The notes under the pieces are model-generated. The model was not told the DNA's origin, ran no database searches, and worked only from the letters and a program-made list of their open reading frames with translations. Both the position numbers and the translations under genes were made by a program. From the NCBI GenBank assembly GCA_900314535.1, contig OMVT01000001.1:1-64000 (forward strand): a DNA stretch of 64,000 nt. The letters run 5' to 3'. This document shows positions 1 through 7,949 of the stretch, in pieces; position 1 is the first letter of the stretch, and every line of letters begins with the position of its first letter. Source of the stretch: an uncultured Olsenella sp. (GTDB lineage: Bacteria > Actinomycetota > Coriobacteriia > Coriobacteriales > Atopobiaceae).

Positions 1-214
1 CAGGGGCCATATACAAGGTTAGGGAATCCGCAGGCAATGCATTATCGAAAACCCCAAAGCTTGGAGAGGCCCCTAGGGACTGTCTCTCACTGTAATGGGA
101 CGCTTGCCGGAGATGAAGCGGGCTTCCAACTGAAAGACATCTGAATCACCTATGCTTTGGGCTGAAGCTGAAACGTTTCCTGTCGGATTTTTAGCCGAGG
201 CCAGGTGATGCGCT

Positions 215-1360
215 GTGCGGTATGGTAGACGGCTTGTCCAGATTCTGGTAGCGGAGCGCGGCCTCTGGGCCGTCTGCATGGCCTCTGCACTGCTTATGGC
301 AGCACCCCTGCTTATACCCTTCCCGACCTTCGGAGAAAAGACGCTCCGGGACGAGGTGCGCATCAACCTCGATATCGCAGGGCAGACGACACCTTCTGCG
401 GAAGACCTTGCATCTATGCCGGAAGATATGAGAGAGCTCATGGCAGAAAGCAGAGAGGCGCTTTCAGATGCTGGGGCCGCAGAAGATGCTGGCAGCTTCT
501 ACGATGCAGTCATCAGAAGGTGCAATGCCGAGCTCGAGATGATCGACAAAGGATATCTCTCGGGAGATCGGGATACGGACGAGCTGCGCCTGCGCTTTGC
601 TGAGCTGATGCGGGACCTCGATGATCCTGACTATCTCGGCACATCGCTCGATGCTTCGGCTCTGGATGCCATTTCGCTTGCTCCTGCATCCATGCCGGCA
701 CTTCTGGCGCTTCTTCCCTCGCTTGTCATTGCCTTCTTGGTGCAGCGTGCGGTGGGGCAGCAAAGGCTCATGGGCCAGGCGGCAGATCCGGCCATCCGCA
801 TCGTATCATCGTCCGTGTGCAGCATGCTCTGTGCTGCAGCGGCGATCCTGCTCACGCTTGTGCCTGCTGCAGCAATAGCTCTTGTGTGGAATGGCTTGGG
901 AGATCCGGGCTATCCCGTGCTCTATAGCCAAGCGGGCCAGACCATCGTCTGGAACGCTGCTGGATGTGCGGCATGGACAGCTGCTCTGCTGGTGCTTGCA
1001 AGCTGCTTTGTGGCTGCCGCTGCGAGCGCTATCTCCCTGATTTTCGGGAAGGCATTTGCCGGCCCTGCGGTCCTTGCGATCCTTGCACTGTTGTCTGGGA
1101 TGCCGCAGTACTATCTGGCAAGCTCTCCCCTGAGCGGAATCGTGCCGTTCCTTCCCATGAGCTATGCCTGTCCCTCCAAGGTCGTCGGCTTTGCCGGCAT
1201 CTTTCCCTATATGGATCTTGCAGACAGCGTCGCCCTTTCGCCTGCTTTCGGATGCCTCGTTCTTGCTGTGGGTGCTGCCATCTGTGTCCTATGCGCTGTC
1301 GCCCTGGATGCTGCCATGCGCTGGCACAGGGCAGCGCGTCTTGCGCCTCAGGGAGCGTGA
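215..1360 (+). CDS. ABC transporter permease-like membrane protein
   Basis: A 381-residue membrane protein with a GTG start. One hydrophobic segment lies near residues 18-37, followed by a charged extracytoplasmic stretch of about 115 residues (38-155). Four to five further hydrophobic segments follow (about 158-176, 203-225, 243-270, 276-293, 342-364). This one-TM, large-loop, TM-cluster layout is typical of ABC-2 or bacteriocin/antibiotic-type exporter permeases. The ATPase gene begins 6 bases downstream in the same direction, so the two probably form one exporter. I see no substrate-specific motif, so the cargo is unknown. The family assignment rests on topology and context, not on a signature. 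Confidence 0.65.
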   Translation: MRYGRRLVQILVAERGLWAVCMASALLMAAPLLIPFPTFGEKTLRDEVRINLDIAGQTTPSAEDLASMPEDMRELMAESREALSDAGAAEDAGSFYDAVIRRCNAELEMIDKGYLSGDRDTDELRLRFAELMRDLDDPDYLGTSLDASALDAISLAPASMPALLALLPSLVIAFLVQRAVGQQRLMGQAADPAIRIVSSSVCSMLCAAAAILLTLVPAAAIALVWNGLGDPGYPVLYSQAGQTIVWNAAGCAAWTAALLVLASCFVAAAASAISLIFGKAFAGPAVLAILALLSGMPQYYLASSPLSGIVPFLPMSYACPSKVVGFAGIFPYMDLADSVALSPAFGCLVLAVGAAICVLCAVALDAAMRWHRAARLAPQGA

Positions 1361-1366
1361 CGGAAG

Positions 1367-2062
1367 ATGCTCAGCCTTCAGCATGCCACCATCGGGTATG
1401 GCAGCAATATCATCCTGGAGGACGCCAGTTTCGAGCTCAGGCCCAAGAGCATCTGCGGGCTTGTGGCGCCGAACGGCTTTGGCAAGACGACGCTTCTTCG
1501 TGCTCTTTCGGGCACGGCCTCGCTCATGAAGCATGGCAGCGTCGTTCTGGACGGAGAGAGCGTCTATGCACGGCAGGACGTGCGGACGAAACTCTTCTTC
1601 GGGCCTTCTGATGAGTCTCTGCTCTATCCGCAGAAGACGGGAACCTTCCATCTGAAGCTCGTGCAGGAGCTCTGGGAGTCGGGTGCGGAGAGCGGGACGG
1701 CAGCAGCTCTTCTCGGCATTGAAGGCTTTGCGGGACGTCCGGTCCGCACCTATTCGCAGGGCATGAAGCGGCAGCTCCTTCTGGCGATGGCCTATGCGTC
1801 GCAGGCGAGCTATATCCTTCTGGACGAGCCGCTCAATGCACTCGACCCGGACAAGGCGGAGCGGGGATGTGCCGCTCTGTTCAGGATGGCAGAAGAAGGC
1901 GCATCCATCCTTGTGGCATCCCATCAGCCCGAGGAGCTGGACCGCATCTGTGACTCCTACATGGTCTTCAAGGGAACGAAGCTCGTGGTCGTGCCGAAGC
2001 AGGGCAGCTGCAGGGAGCTCTTCCATAGATGCTACAGGAAAGATACCGAGAGGCGAGGCTGA
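1367..2062 (+). CDS. ABC transporter ATP-binding protein
   Basis: A 231-residue ABC ATPase that would power the permease encoded just upstream. The Walker A motif is APNGFGKT (residues 34-41), the signature is the non-canonical YSQGMKRQ (129-136), Walker B is YILLDEP with catalytic Glu154, and the H-switch His is residue 186 (ASHQPEE). The SQGM-type signature is common in the CcmA/bacteriocin-export subclass, which agrees with a single-ATPase exporter. The ATG is 6 bases after the permease stop, so co-translation is likely. The gene converges on an antitoxin-like gene on the other strand. Confidence 0.85.
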   Translation: MLSLQHATIGYGSNIILEDASFELRPKSICGLVAPNGFGKTTLLRALSGTASLMKHGSVVLDGESVYARQDVRTKLFFGPSDESLLYPQKTGTFHLKLVQELWESGAESGTAAALLGIEGFAGRPVRTYSQGMKRQLLLAMAYASQASYILLDEPLNALDPDKAERGCAALFRMAEEGASILVASHQPEELDRICDSYMVFKGTKLVVVPKQGSCRELFHRCYRKDTERRG

Positions 2063-2131
2063 AGAATTGGCAGAGCTGGCAGCGGGGGGATGGCCTGGAT
2101 TCTGCCATGTGCAGCCACAAGGCGCAATGCG

Positions 2132-2341
2132 TCAATGCATACCCAGCTCCTGCAGGGCCTGCTCAGGGGAATAGCGTGTTCCGTCATCCTGGGCAAGCGC
2201 CTCGCGAAGCGCAGCCAGGTCCTCTGCATCCTCGATTCTCTCGAGGACATCATAGCGCATGAAGTCCGAGGTCGATCTGCCATTGTGCTCTGCACATCTG
2301 CAGATGGCAGCCACCTCATCGTCAGGCAATTCTGCCTTCAT
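2132..2341 (-). CDS. orphan RelB/DUF6290-like antitoxin
   Basis: A 69-residue protein inside a longer open frame. The C-terminal half of that frame matches the DUF6290/RelB-type pattern: a ribbon-helix-helix-like N-terminus (LPDDEVAAICRCAEHNGRS, then SDFMR), an ERIEDAEDL helix, and a C-terminal YSPEQALQELG toxin-binding tail. The chosen ATG is at 2341, with a GGGAGGAGG Shine-Dalgarno upstream at slightly long spacing (about 13). These antitoxins normally precede a RelE-type toxin, but only about 70 bases separate this stop from the end of the convergent ABC gene and no toxin frame is present. It is therefore a solitary antitoxin or a remnant. Family by pattern recall only. Confidence 0.6.
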   Translation of the reverse strand: MKAELPDDEVAAICRCAEHNGRSTSDFMRYDVLERIEDAEDLAALREALAQDDGTRYSPEQALQELGMH

Positions 2342-2522
2342 CTCTGCATCAGCTCCTCCTCCCGGATGGTGGGACGAGCGGGTCAATGATGAAGCAGCGA
2401 AGAGCTGCACCCTCTGGCAATCTAGGCAACGATCCGGGGCGGCTGCAGCCGGCCTTCCTGTGCCTTTGGGCTCCGTGTCACATTTCATATAGGTGAACTG
2501 ATGCTGTCCTATGGGCTGCAGG

Positions 2523-2542
2523 CACTTTACTGTGCTAAAGTG
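2523..2542. promoter_or_regulatory. perfect inverted repeat before amino-acid ABC operon
   Basis: CACTTTA, 6 bases, TAAAGTG: a perfect 7-bp inverted repeat about 47 bases before the substrate-binding-protein ATG. The right arm contains TAAAGT, a good -10-like hexamer, so a protein bound here would occlude the promoter. No clear -35 is visible. It is a candidate operator for nutrient control of the importer; the regulator is unknown. Confidence 0.4.
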
Positions 2543-2588
2543 TTCCGCACGGGTCGGCAGGCTGCTGCCGCATATGAAAGGGGAGACC

Positions 2589-3452
2589 ATGTCCACCATG
2601 AACCGCCGCCAGTTCCTTGGCCTTGCAGGAAGCTGCGCTTCGTTTGCAGCGCTCGCATCTCTTGCTGCCTGCGGAAACAGCTCTTCGTCCTCGTCTTCTT
2701 CTAGCTCGAGCTCCAGCTCTTCGAGCTTCACGGGACCCTTTGTCCTGGGCTTCGATCAGGAGTTCCCGCCGTATGGCTACATCGGCGACGACGGCGCAGC
2801 GACCGGCTTCGATATCGATCTTGCCCAGGCAGTCTGCGACATGGAGGGCTGGGAGTTCAAGCCCACGCCCATCAACTGGGACTCCAAGGACGCAATGCTC
2901 AATGCTGGCCAGATCACCTGCATCTGGAACGGCTTCACGATCGAGGGGCGCGAGGACGACTACGCCTTCACCGACCCCTACATGGAGAACCGCCAGGTCG
3001 TGGTCGTTCGCGCCGACTCCGGCATCGAGAGCCTCGCCGACCTTGCCGGCAAGAATGTCGCGACGCAGACCGACTCTGCTGCCTACTACCTCCTCGTCGA
3101 CGGCGGAGACCAGGCGGACCTCGGCAAGACGTTTGCAAAGCTCGATACGATCGGCGAGTACAACACGGCCTTCATGATGCTCCAGCAGGGCACCTATGAT
3201 GCACTGGCCGTCGACTATCCGGTCGCTGTCTACAACATCGGCGACGACACGAGCTACAAGATTCTCGACGAGGCGCTGAACTCCGAGCACTTCGCCGTGG
3301 GCTTCAAGAAGGACGATGCCGGCGCTGCCCTTGCCAAGACCGTCGAGGCCGACCTCCAGAAGCTCGACAGCGAAGGCAAGGTCGAGAAAGTCTGCGAGAA
3401 GTACGCCGATCAGGGCGTCTCCTATACGGCCTGGTGCCTGCCGAAGGCATAG
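2589..3452 (+). CDS. amino-acid ABC transporter substrate-binding lipoprotein
   Basis: A 287-residue family 3 solute-binding protein for polar amino acids. The start at 2589 follows an AAAGGGGAGA ribosome site. The N-terminus has a twin-arginine motif (NRRQFLGL, residues 5-12), a hydrophobic core, and a lipobox LAAC with Cys28 as the lipidation site, so it is predicted to be a Tat-exported lipoprotein. A poly-serine linker (about residues 31-46) tethers the binding domain, which opens with FVLGFDQEFPPYGY and contains the GFDIDLAQAV and IWNGFTI segments typical of the family. It is followed by its permease and ATPase genes. The exact amino acid cannot be told from sequence. Confidence 0.9.
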   Translation: MSTMNRRQFLGLAGSCASFAALASLAACGNSSSSSSSSSSSSSSSSFTGPFVLGFDQEFPPYGYIGDDGAATGFDIDLAQAVCDMEGWEFKPTPINWDSKDAMLNAGQITCIWNGFTIEGREDDYAFTDPYMENRQVVVVRADSGIESLADLAGKNVATQTDSAAYYLLVDGGDQADLGKTFAKLDTIGEYNTAFMMLQQGTYDALAVDYPVAVYNIGDDTSYKILDEALNSEHFAVGFKKDDAGAALAKTVEADLQKLDSEGKVEKVCEKYADQGVSYTAWCLPKA

Positions 3453-3520
3453 GCATATCTGTTTCTGTCAGCTGGTAGCCGCATGCAGCATGCGCTGCAT
3501 GCGGCCTTGTGTGCAAGGTG

Positions 3521-4180
3521 ATGATCTTGGATCTCTCTACGATGGTGGGGCTTCTGGGGACGGGCTATGTCACGTCGCTCGAGATATTTGCCCTGACGCT
3601 TCTGGGTTCCATCCCTCTTGGCATCATTGTGGCCCTGGGCAGGCTCTCCCACATAAAGCCGCTCTCCTTCATCGTGAAGCTCTACATCTCGCTCATGCGC
3701 GGCACCCCGCTCATGCTCCAGATGTTTGCGGTCTTCTTCCTGCCCTATTACGGCTTCGGCCTCTCGACGGGCACGGACTACATGTTCACGGCCTGCATGA
3801 TTGCCTTCATCGTGAACTATGCGGCCTACTTCGCAGAGATCTACCGTGCTGGCATCCAGTCCATCCCGCGCGGACAGTATGAGGCAGCAGAGGTCCTGGG
3901 CTACACGCACTCCCAGACCTTCTTCCGCATCATCCTGCCGCAGATGTTCAAGCGCATCCTTCCCGCTATGGGCAACGAGGTCGTCACGCTCGTGAAGGAT
4001 ACATCCCTTGCCTTCTCCATCGGCGTGGCGGAGATGTTCACGCAGAGCCGCGCCCTCGTCGCGAGCCAGAGGAGCATGGTACCCTTTGCCATTGCGGCAC
4101 TCTTCTACTGGATCACCTGCCTCCTCATCGAGTTCGTGATGCGCCGCATCGAGAAGAAGATGGACTACTACCATGACTAG
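3521..4180 (+). CDS. amino-acid ABC transporter permease
   Basis: A 219-residue inner-membrane permease of the HisM/GlnP type. It has several hydrophobic segments, the substrate-channel signature SLMRGTPLMLQM near residue 60, and an EAA loop (YEAAEVLGY, then RIILPQMFKRILP) that docks on the ATPase. The ATG at 3521 is preferred; a GTG 12 bases upstream (3509) is an alternative and neither has a strong ribosome site. It lies about 70 bases after the binding-protein gene and its last 8 bases overlap the ATPase gene, indicating translational coupling in one import operon. Confidence 0.88.
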   Translation: MILDLSTMVGLLGTGYVTSLEIFALTLLGSIPLGIIVALGRLSHIKPLSFIVKLYISLMRGTPLMLQMFAVFFLPYYGFGLSTGTDYMFTACMIAFIVNYAAYFAEIYRAGIQSIPRGQYEAAEVLGYTHSQTFFRIILPQMFKRILPAMGNEVVTLVKDTSLAFSIGVAEMFTQSRALVASQRSMVPFAIAALFYWITCLLIEFVMRRIEKKMDYYHD

Positions 4181-4937
4181 AAGCGATATCGCAGTGAGCT
4201 TCTCCGGAGCCTGCAAGGCCTTCGGAGACAAGGAGGTCCTGCACGGCGTCGATTTCGAGATCGGGCGCGGCGAGGTTGTGTCACTCATCGGCCCTTCCGG
4301 TGCCGGCAAGTCCACGATGCTTCGCTGCCTTACGCTCTTGGAGACCCTCGATGCAGGACGCATCGCCTACGGGGATGCCGTGGTCTGCGAAGGAGCGGAG
4401 AAGGCGGTCTACAACAAGGCAGCCATGCGTGAGGCGAGGATGCGCTTCGGACTTGTCTTCCAGGACTACAACCTCTTCCCGCACCGCACTGTCCTCCAGA
4501 ACGTAATGGATGCCCCTTTGATCGTGCAGCACAGAAAAGAGGACGAGGTCAGGAAGGAAGCGGAAGACCTTCTGGGAAGGCTCGGCCTCGAAGGCAGGGA
4601 AGGTGCCGTGCCGTGCGAGCTTTCGGGCGGCCAGCAGCAGCGCGTTGCCATTGCCCGCGCCCTCTGCATGAACCCCGAGGTCATGTACTTCGATGAGGCA
4701 ACAAGCGCCCTCGATCCGAAGCTCACGAAGGACATGCACGACCTCATACGCCAGCTTGCAAAAGAGGGCATGGCGGTAGGGATCGTCACGCATGAGATGG
4801 GCTTTGCCGAGACGGTCTCCGACAGGATCTGCCTTCTTTTCGATGGGCAGATCGTCGAGGATGGCACGCCCCACGAGGTCATGGAGCATCCGAAAGATCC
4901 CCGCACGAGGGCTTTCCTGGACCTTGCGTGCGACTGA
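4173..4937 (+). CDS. amino-acid ABC transporter ATP-binding protein
   Basis: A 254-residue ATPase of the polar-amino-acid (GlnQ/HisP) class. Walker A is GPSGAGKS (residues 40-47), the Q-loop region is VFQDYNLFPH, the signature LSGGQQQR starts near residue 150, and Walker B with catalytic Glu is MYFDEAT near 170. The H-switch lies in VTHEMGFAE. It overlaps the permease by 8 bases and completes the binding protein-permease-ATPase importer. Its stop overlaps the ATG of the next gene (TGATG), so that gene is probably in the same transcript. Confidence 0.93.
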   Translation: MTRSDIAVSFSGACKAFGDKEVLHGVDFEIGRGEVVSLIGPSGAGKSTMLRCLTLLETLDAGRIAYGDAVVCEGAEKAVYNKAAMREARMRFGLVFQDYNLFPHRTVLQNVMDAPLIVQHRKEDEVRKEAEDLLGRLGLEGREGAVPCELSGGQQQRVAIARALCMNPEVMYFDEATSALDPKLTKDMHDLIRQLAKEGMAVGIVTHEMGFAETVSDRICLLFDGQIVEDGTPHEVMEHPKDPRTRAFLDLACD

Positions 4938-5572
4938 TGGGAAGACGTCAGAAACGCTCTTTCGCAATGCGTGTCCTTGTGCTCCTGCTCGTCCTCTGGG
5001 CGGCAGGAGCATTTCTTGCATTCGTGCAGCTGATGGAAAGCTATCCCAAAGCAGCGGATGCGGAGACGTGGCTTGCCAAGGCGGAGGTTGCGACAGATGT
5101 GCTGGCAAAGCCTTGCCTTCTTGCGCTTGCCCTCGTGCTCCTCGTCTGGGCGGCAGGGACCGTGCTCTTCCGCACACGTGCAAAGCGGAAGATAAAGCGG
5201 CTCTCGCGGGGTGCCAAAGCCTTGACGCCTGAGCAGTTCCTCCATATGCGCAATGGCGGAAGCACGCGGGGCAGAAGCGATGTGCTTTCCCATGACTTTG
5301 CCGGCATCTACATCTTCACGAACACGGATGACGGGAGATGCTATGTCGGGCAGGCCCATAACGTGATCTCGCGCGTGAACCAGCATCTCACGGGCAAGGG
5401 CAACGGCGATGTCTATGCCGACTATGTCCACGGGGCGCATTTCGAGATCAGGATGATCGCCCTCAAGGGCTCGGGCTACCATACGCTCGACGATCTCGAA
5501 CGCACGGCAATCGAAGCCACCGGTGCCTATGAGCGGGGCTACAACAAGACGCGCGGCAACCGTCCGTCGTGA
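4937..5572 (+). CDS. membrane-anchored GIY-YIG domain protein
   Basis: A 211-residue protein with two predicted transmembrane helices (about residues 6-30 and 58-80) and a basic linker (RAKRKIKRLSRG). A cytosolic C-terminal GIY-YIG nuclease fold follows: AGIYIF near 122, then CYVGQ, an Arg-containing helix (VISRVNQHL) and a later Glu helix (DDLERTAIEA). The ATG at 4937 overlaps the ATPase stop by one base; a GTG at 4928 is also in frame. GIY-YIG enzymes are usually soluble nucleases, so membrane tethering is unusual. The function is unknown. Position suggests co-expression with the amino-acid importer but no obvious functional link. Confidence 0.7.
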   Translation: MGRRQKRSFAMRVLVLLLVLWAAGAFLAFVQLMESYPKAADAETWLAKAEVATDVLAKPCLLALALVLLVWAAGTVLFRTRAKRKIKRLSRGAKALTPEQFLHMRNGGSTRGRSDVLSHDFAGIYIFTNTDDGRCYVGQAHNVISRVNQHLTGKGNGDVYADYVHGAHFEIRMIALKGSGYHTLDDLERTAIEATGAYERGYNKTRGNRPS

Positions 5573-5686
5573 GAGGGTGCCGTTCAAGGGATAGGACCTT
5601 TCGTACAGAAGTGCTGCGGCTACACTTGATATGTCCCGAAGGGGCTGCCTAGCTGCCCTTCATGCAGCCGAGCGAAAGGATAGTCC

Positions 5687-5980
5687 ATGGCTGACGAAGA
5701 TGAGGTCGAGTTCATCACGCTTGACTACGAAGATGGAACCTCCGAAGAGTGCGAGGTCCTGGGCGTATTCGAGAGTGGCGACGGCGAGTATGTGGCGCTC
5801 TCTCCCGAGACGCACCCTGAAGATGTCTACCTCTACGTCTACAACGAGACGGACGACGGAGACTTCTATGTGACAGAGATCCCGGATGCGGACTACGACC
5901 AGGTCTCGAGCGACTTCGACGATCTGTGGTTCGCTGACGCGGACGAAGACGACGACTTCGACGCAGAGGATTCCGAGTAG
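5687..5980 (+). CDS. DUF1292 family protein
   Basis: A 97-residue, strongly acidic protein with the DUF1292 pattern (FITLDYEDGTSEECEVLGVFE, then YVALSPE and VYLYVYNE). The fold is a small beta barrel of unknown role, common in Firmicutes and some Actinomycetota, where it often sits near housekeeping genes. The C-terminus is nearly all Asp and Glu (residues 85-97). A GAAAGGATAGTCC ribosome site precedes the ATG. It stands alone between the GIY-YIG gene and a convergent HAD gene. No biochemical role can be assigned. Confidence 0.85.
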   Translation: MADEDEVEFITLDYEDGTSEECEVLGVFESGDGEYVALSPETHPEDVYLYVYNETDDGDFYVTEIPDADYDQVSSDFDDLWFADADEDDDFDAEDSE

Positions 5981-6008
5981 GAATCCCGAGCAGGGGAGAT
6001 ATGGGGAG

Positions 6009-6043
6009 ACGGGGACCGGAAGGCTTGGCTTTCCGGTCCCCGT
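6009..6043. terminator. bidirectional terminator hairpin
   Basis: An 11-bp stem, GGGGACCGGAA with TTCCGGTCCCC, extends by two outer pairs around an 8-base loop. It lies exactly between the convergent DUF1292 (+) and HAD (-) genes. There is no long T-run on either side, so efficiency is uncertain. Confidence 0.7.
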
Positions 6044-6045
6044 CG

Positions 6046-6780
6046 CTATGGCACGATTCTTTTCACAAGCTCCTCGAGCTCTTGTACCGTGTGCACCTCA
6101 TGCTCTGCCGGGAACTGGTCTGAGGGTGCTCGGCGCAGCCTGTGGTTGAACCAGATGACCGGCATATGCACGGAGTGGGCGCCGAGCACATCGATCGGGA
6201 AGGCGTCTCCTATATAGAGCGAGTGTGTGGGGTCGGCACCTGCATGTGCAAGGGCCATCTCGAAGATCTCAGGCGAAGGCTTGGCCGTGCCTACAGCGTC
6301 GGAGATGAAGACGTTGTCGGATGAGATCCAGCGGGAAAGGCCCAAGATCTCGATCTTCTGGCGCTGCGGCGCCTCGCGGCCGTTCGTGATGATGCCAAGA
6401 GCGCATCTGACATGGACGGCACACCAGTCGAGCGTGCGCTCCATCTCAGGGGCAAGCTTCATGGCAGCCTTGCTCTGTGTCCCATAGACATGCTGGAGGG
6501 CAAGCGCTGTCTTCTCGTCGATCGTGACGCCGTAGGTCGCAAGCGTCCTCTGCATGCGGCGGATATACATCTCGCGGGTCGGGTGCCGATCGTTTCGGAG
6601 TGCCGAGAAGATCTCCTGGGAGTAGCGCCTGCTCGTATCGAAGAGGTCTGCAGCCGTGGCATGGGGAATGGGCCCTACGACCTTTTCCACGGCATATGCG
6701 AAGGGCTGCGCCTGGTCATAGAGCGTATCGTCCAGGTCGAAGAACACGGCATCGCGCTTGCCTGCGGCCTCTTGTCCCAT
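6046..6780 (-). CDS. HAD-superfamily hydrolase (subfamily IA)
   Basis: A 244-residue phosphatase-like protein. Motif I is DLDDT (nucleophile Asp15, acid Asp17), motif II is IITNG, motif III Lys is in TAKPSPEIF, and motif IV is YIGDAFPID. A helical cap sits between motifs I and II. This is the standard arrangement of class I HAD phosphatases acting on small phosphorylated metabolites; the substrate cannot be deduced. An AGGAG ribosome site lies upstream on the minus strand. The gene is monocistronic, divergent from the tatA-like gene and convergent with the DUF1292 gene. Confidence 0.9.
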   Translation of the reverse strand: MGQEAAGKRDAVFFDLDDTLYDQAQPFAYAVEKVVGPIPHATAADLFDTSRRYSQEIFSALRNDRHPTREMYIRRMQRTLATYGVTIDEKTALALQHVYGTQSKAAMKLAPEMERTLDWCAVHVRCALGIITNGREAPQRQKIEILGLSRWISSDNVFISDAVGTAKPSPEIFEMALAHAGADPTHSLYIGDAFPIDVLGAHSVHMPVIWFNHRLRRAPSDQFPAEHEVHTVQELEELVKRIVP

Positions 6781-6898
6781 TGCGTCAGCTCCTGCCCTGT
6801 GGTATCCAAACTATAGATGGCATGATAGGTTTCTTGTATCGGTCGCTCAATTGCGAGCGTGCTACATTGAGCCTGTCCTGCAACATGAATAGTACCAA

Positions 6899-6927
6899 TT
6901 CGTGCAGAATGTTTCTGTGCGTATAAT
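6899..6927 (+). promoter_or_regulatory. promoter for tatA-like/greA/lysS unit
   Basis: TTCGTG, 17 bases, TATAAT: a perfect -10 with a weak -35, located in the 250-base divergent intergenic region about 100 bases before the tatA-like ATG. A second -10-like TATACT lies at 6970-6975 without a clear -35. Confidence 0.5.
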
Positions 6928-7030
6928 GACTCGGAGCCGCTTTCTGGTGCGGATATGCAGCTTCGTGGCTATACTATGGTGCTTGTAGCAATGTCTCCGG
7001 AAGAGCCGGAGCGTGAAAGAGAGGGAACGC

Positions 7031-7333
7031 ATGAGCCTCGGACCTTTGGAAATCATCGTTATTCTGGTCGTTGCCCTGCTCATCTTCGGACCCAAGAACC
7101 TTCCGAAGCTTGGCAGCGCCCTGGGCAAGACCGTCAAGAATGTCCGTGAGGGCATGGAGGGCGACGACGGCAAGGACGACGAGGAGAAGGCTACCGAGAC
7201 CGAGGCTTCGATCGAGGATGCCGATGCTGACGCCGATGCCGCTGACGAGAACGTGAAGTTCTGCCCGAAGTGCGGTGCCAAGAACCCGGCAGACAGCGCC
7301 TTCTGCTCCAAGTGCGGCGCAAAGCTCGAGTAG
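7031..7333 (+). CDS. tatA: TatA/E-like translocase protein with zinc-ribbon tail
   Basis: A 100-residue protein. The N-terminus is a TatA/E signature: a short hydrophobic helix (IIVILVVALLIF), the FGPKNLPKLG hinge, and an amphipathic helix (ALGKTVKNVREGM). An Asp/Glu-rich linker (about residues 45-74) leads to a double-CxxC zinc ribbon: CPKCG, 12 bases of loop-coding equivalent in residues (AKNPADSAF region), then CSKCG. TatA forms the pore for folded twin-arginine substrates; the metal-binding tail is not part of the usual family. The ATG at 7031 follows GAGAGGGA; a GTG at 7013 is less likely. No tatC is adjacent. Confidence 0.8.
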   Translation: MSLGPLEIIVILVVALLIFGPKNLPKLGSALGKTVKNVREGMEGDDGKDDEEKATETEASIEDADADADAADENVKFCPKCGAKNPADSAFCSKCGAKLE

Positions 7334-7394
7334 TCCCTTTTCGCCCCAGGTCCCGCCGGACCAATCCTTGCACCAGGTCGTGAGAAAGCAGAGC

Positions 7395-7862
7395 ATGGAA
7401 AACACAATCACCTTGACCCCTGAGGGCCGTCAGAAGCTTGTCGACGAGCTTGCCTACCGTGAAGGCGAGAAGCACGACGAAATCGTCGAGCGCATCAAAG
7501 TTGCGCGCGATTTCGGCGACCTTTCCGAGAACTCGGAGTTCGACGATGCAAAGGAAGAGGAGGCAAAGAACGCCTCCCGCATCAACGAGATTCGTACCAT
7601 TCTTGCAACTGCCAAGGTGATTGACGCTGCCAACGGCCTTGAAGTCTCCATTGGCTGCACGGTCGAGCTCACGGATGCCAAGGGCAAGAAGACGACCTTC
7701 ACGATCGTGGGCACGACGGAGACCAACTCGCTCGAGCACAAGATCTCGAACGAGTCCCCTGCAGGAGCTGCCGTCATTGGCCATGAGGTGGGAGACCATG
7801 TCTCCTTCTCTTCGCCTTCCGGCAAGGTGCGCGAGTACACGATTACGAACGTCACGCGCTAA
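7395..7862 (+). CDS. greA: transcription elongation factor GreA
   Basis: A 155-residue GreA. It binds RNA polymerase through the secondary channel and stimulates cleavage of backtracked RNA. The N-terminal coiled coil carries the family hallmark ARDFGDLSENSEFDDAKEEE with the acidic tip residues. The C-terminal FKBP-like domain includes TIVGTTETN and KISNESPAGAAVIGHEVGD. The length is near the usual 158. The ATG at 7395 is 61 bases after the tatA-like stop and matches the family N-terminus (TLTPEGRQKL). It precedes lysS, an arrangement also seen in many Firmicutes. Confidence 0.96.
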   Translation: MENTITLTPEGRQKLVDELAYREGEKHDEIVERIKVARDFGDLSENSEFDDAKEEEAKNASRINEIRTILATAKVIDAANGLEVSIGCTVELTDAKGKKTTFTIVGTTETNSLEHKISNESPAGAAVIGHEVGDHVSFSSPSGKVREYTITNVTR

Positions 7863-7949
7863 GGCATGCACAGATAGGATTCGCTGCGCCCCGAACCCAT
7901 GGGACACCATGGGGCCGGGGTGCTTCATGTTGAAGGAGATATACACACC

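Noticed and set aside
1-214. possible gene end at the left edge
   Set aside because: All three plus frames hold stops within 150 bases and none shows a recognisable C-terminus.
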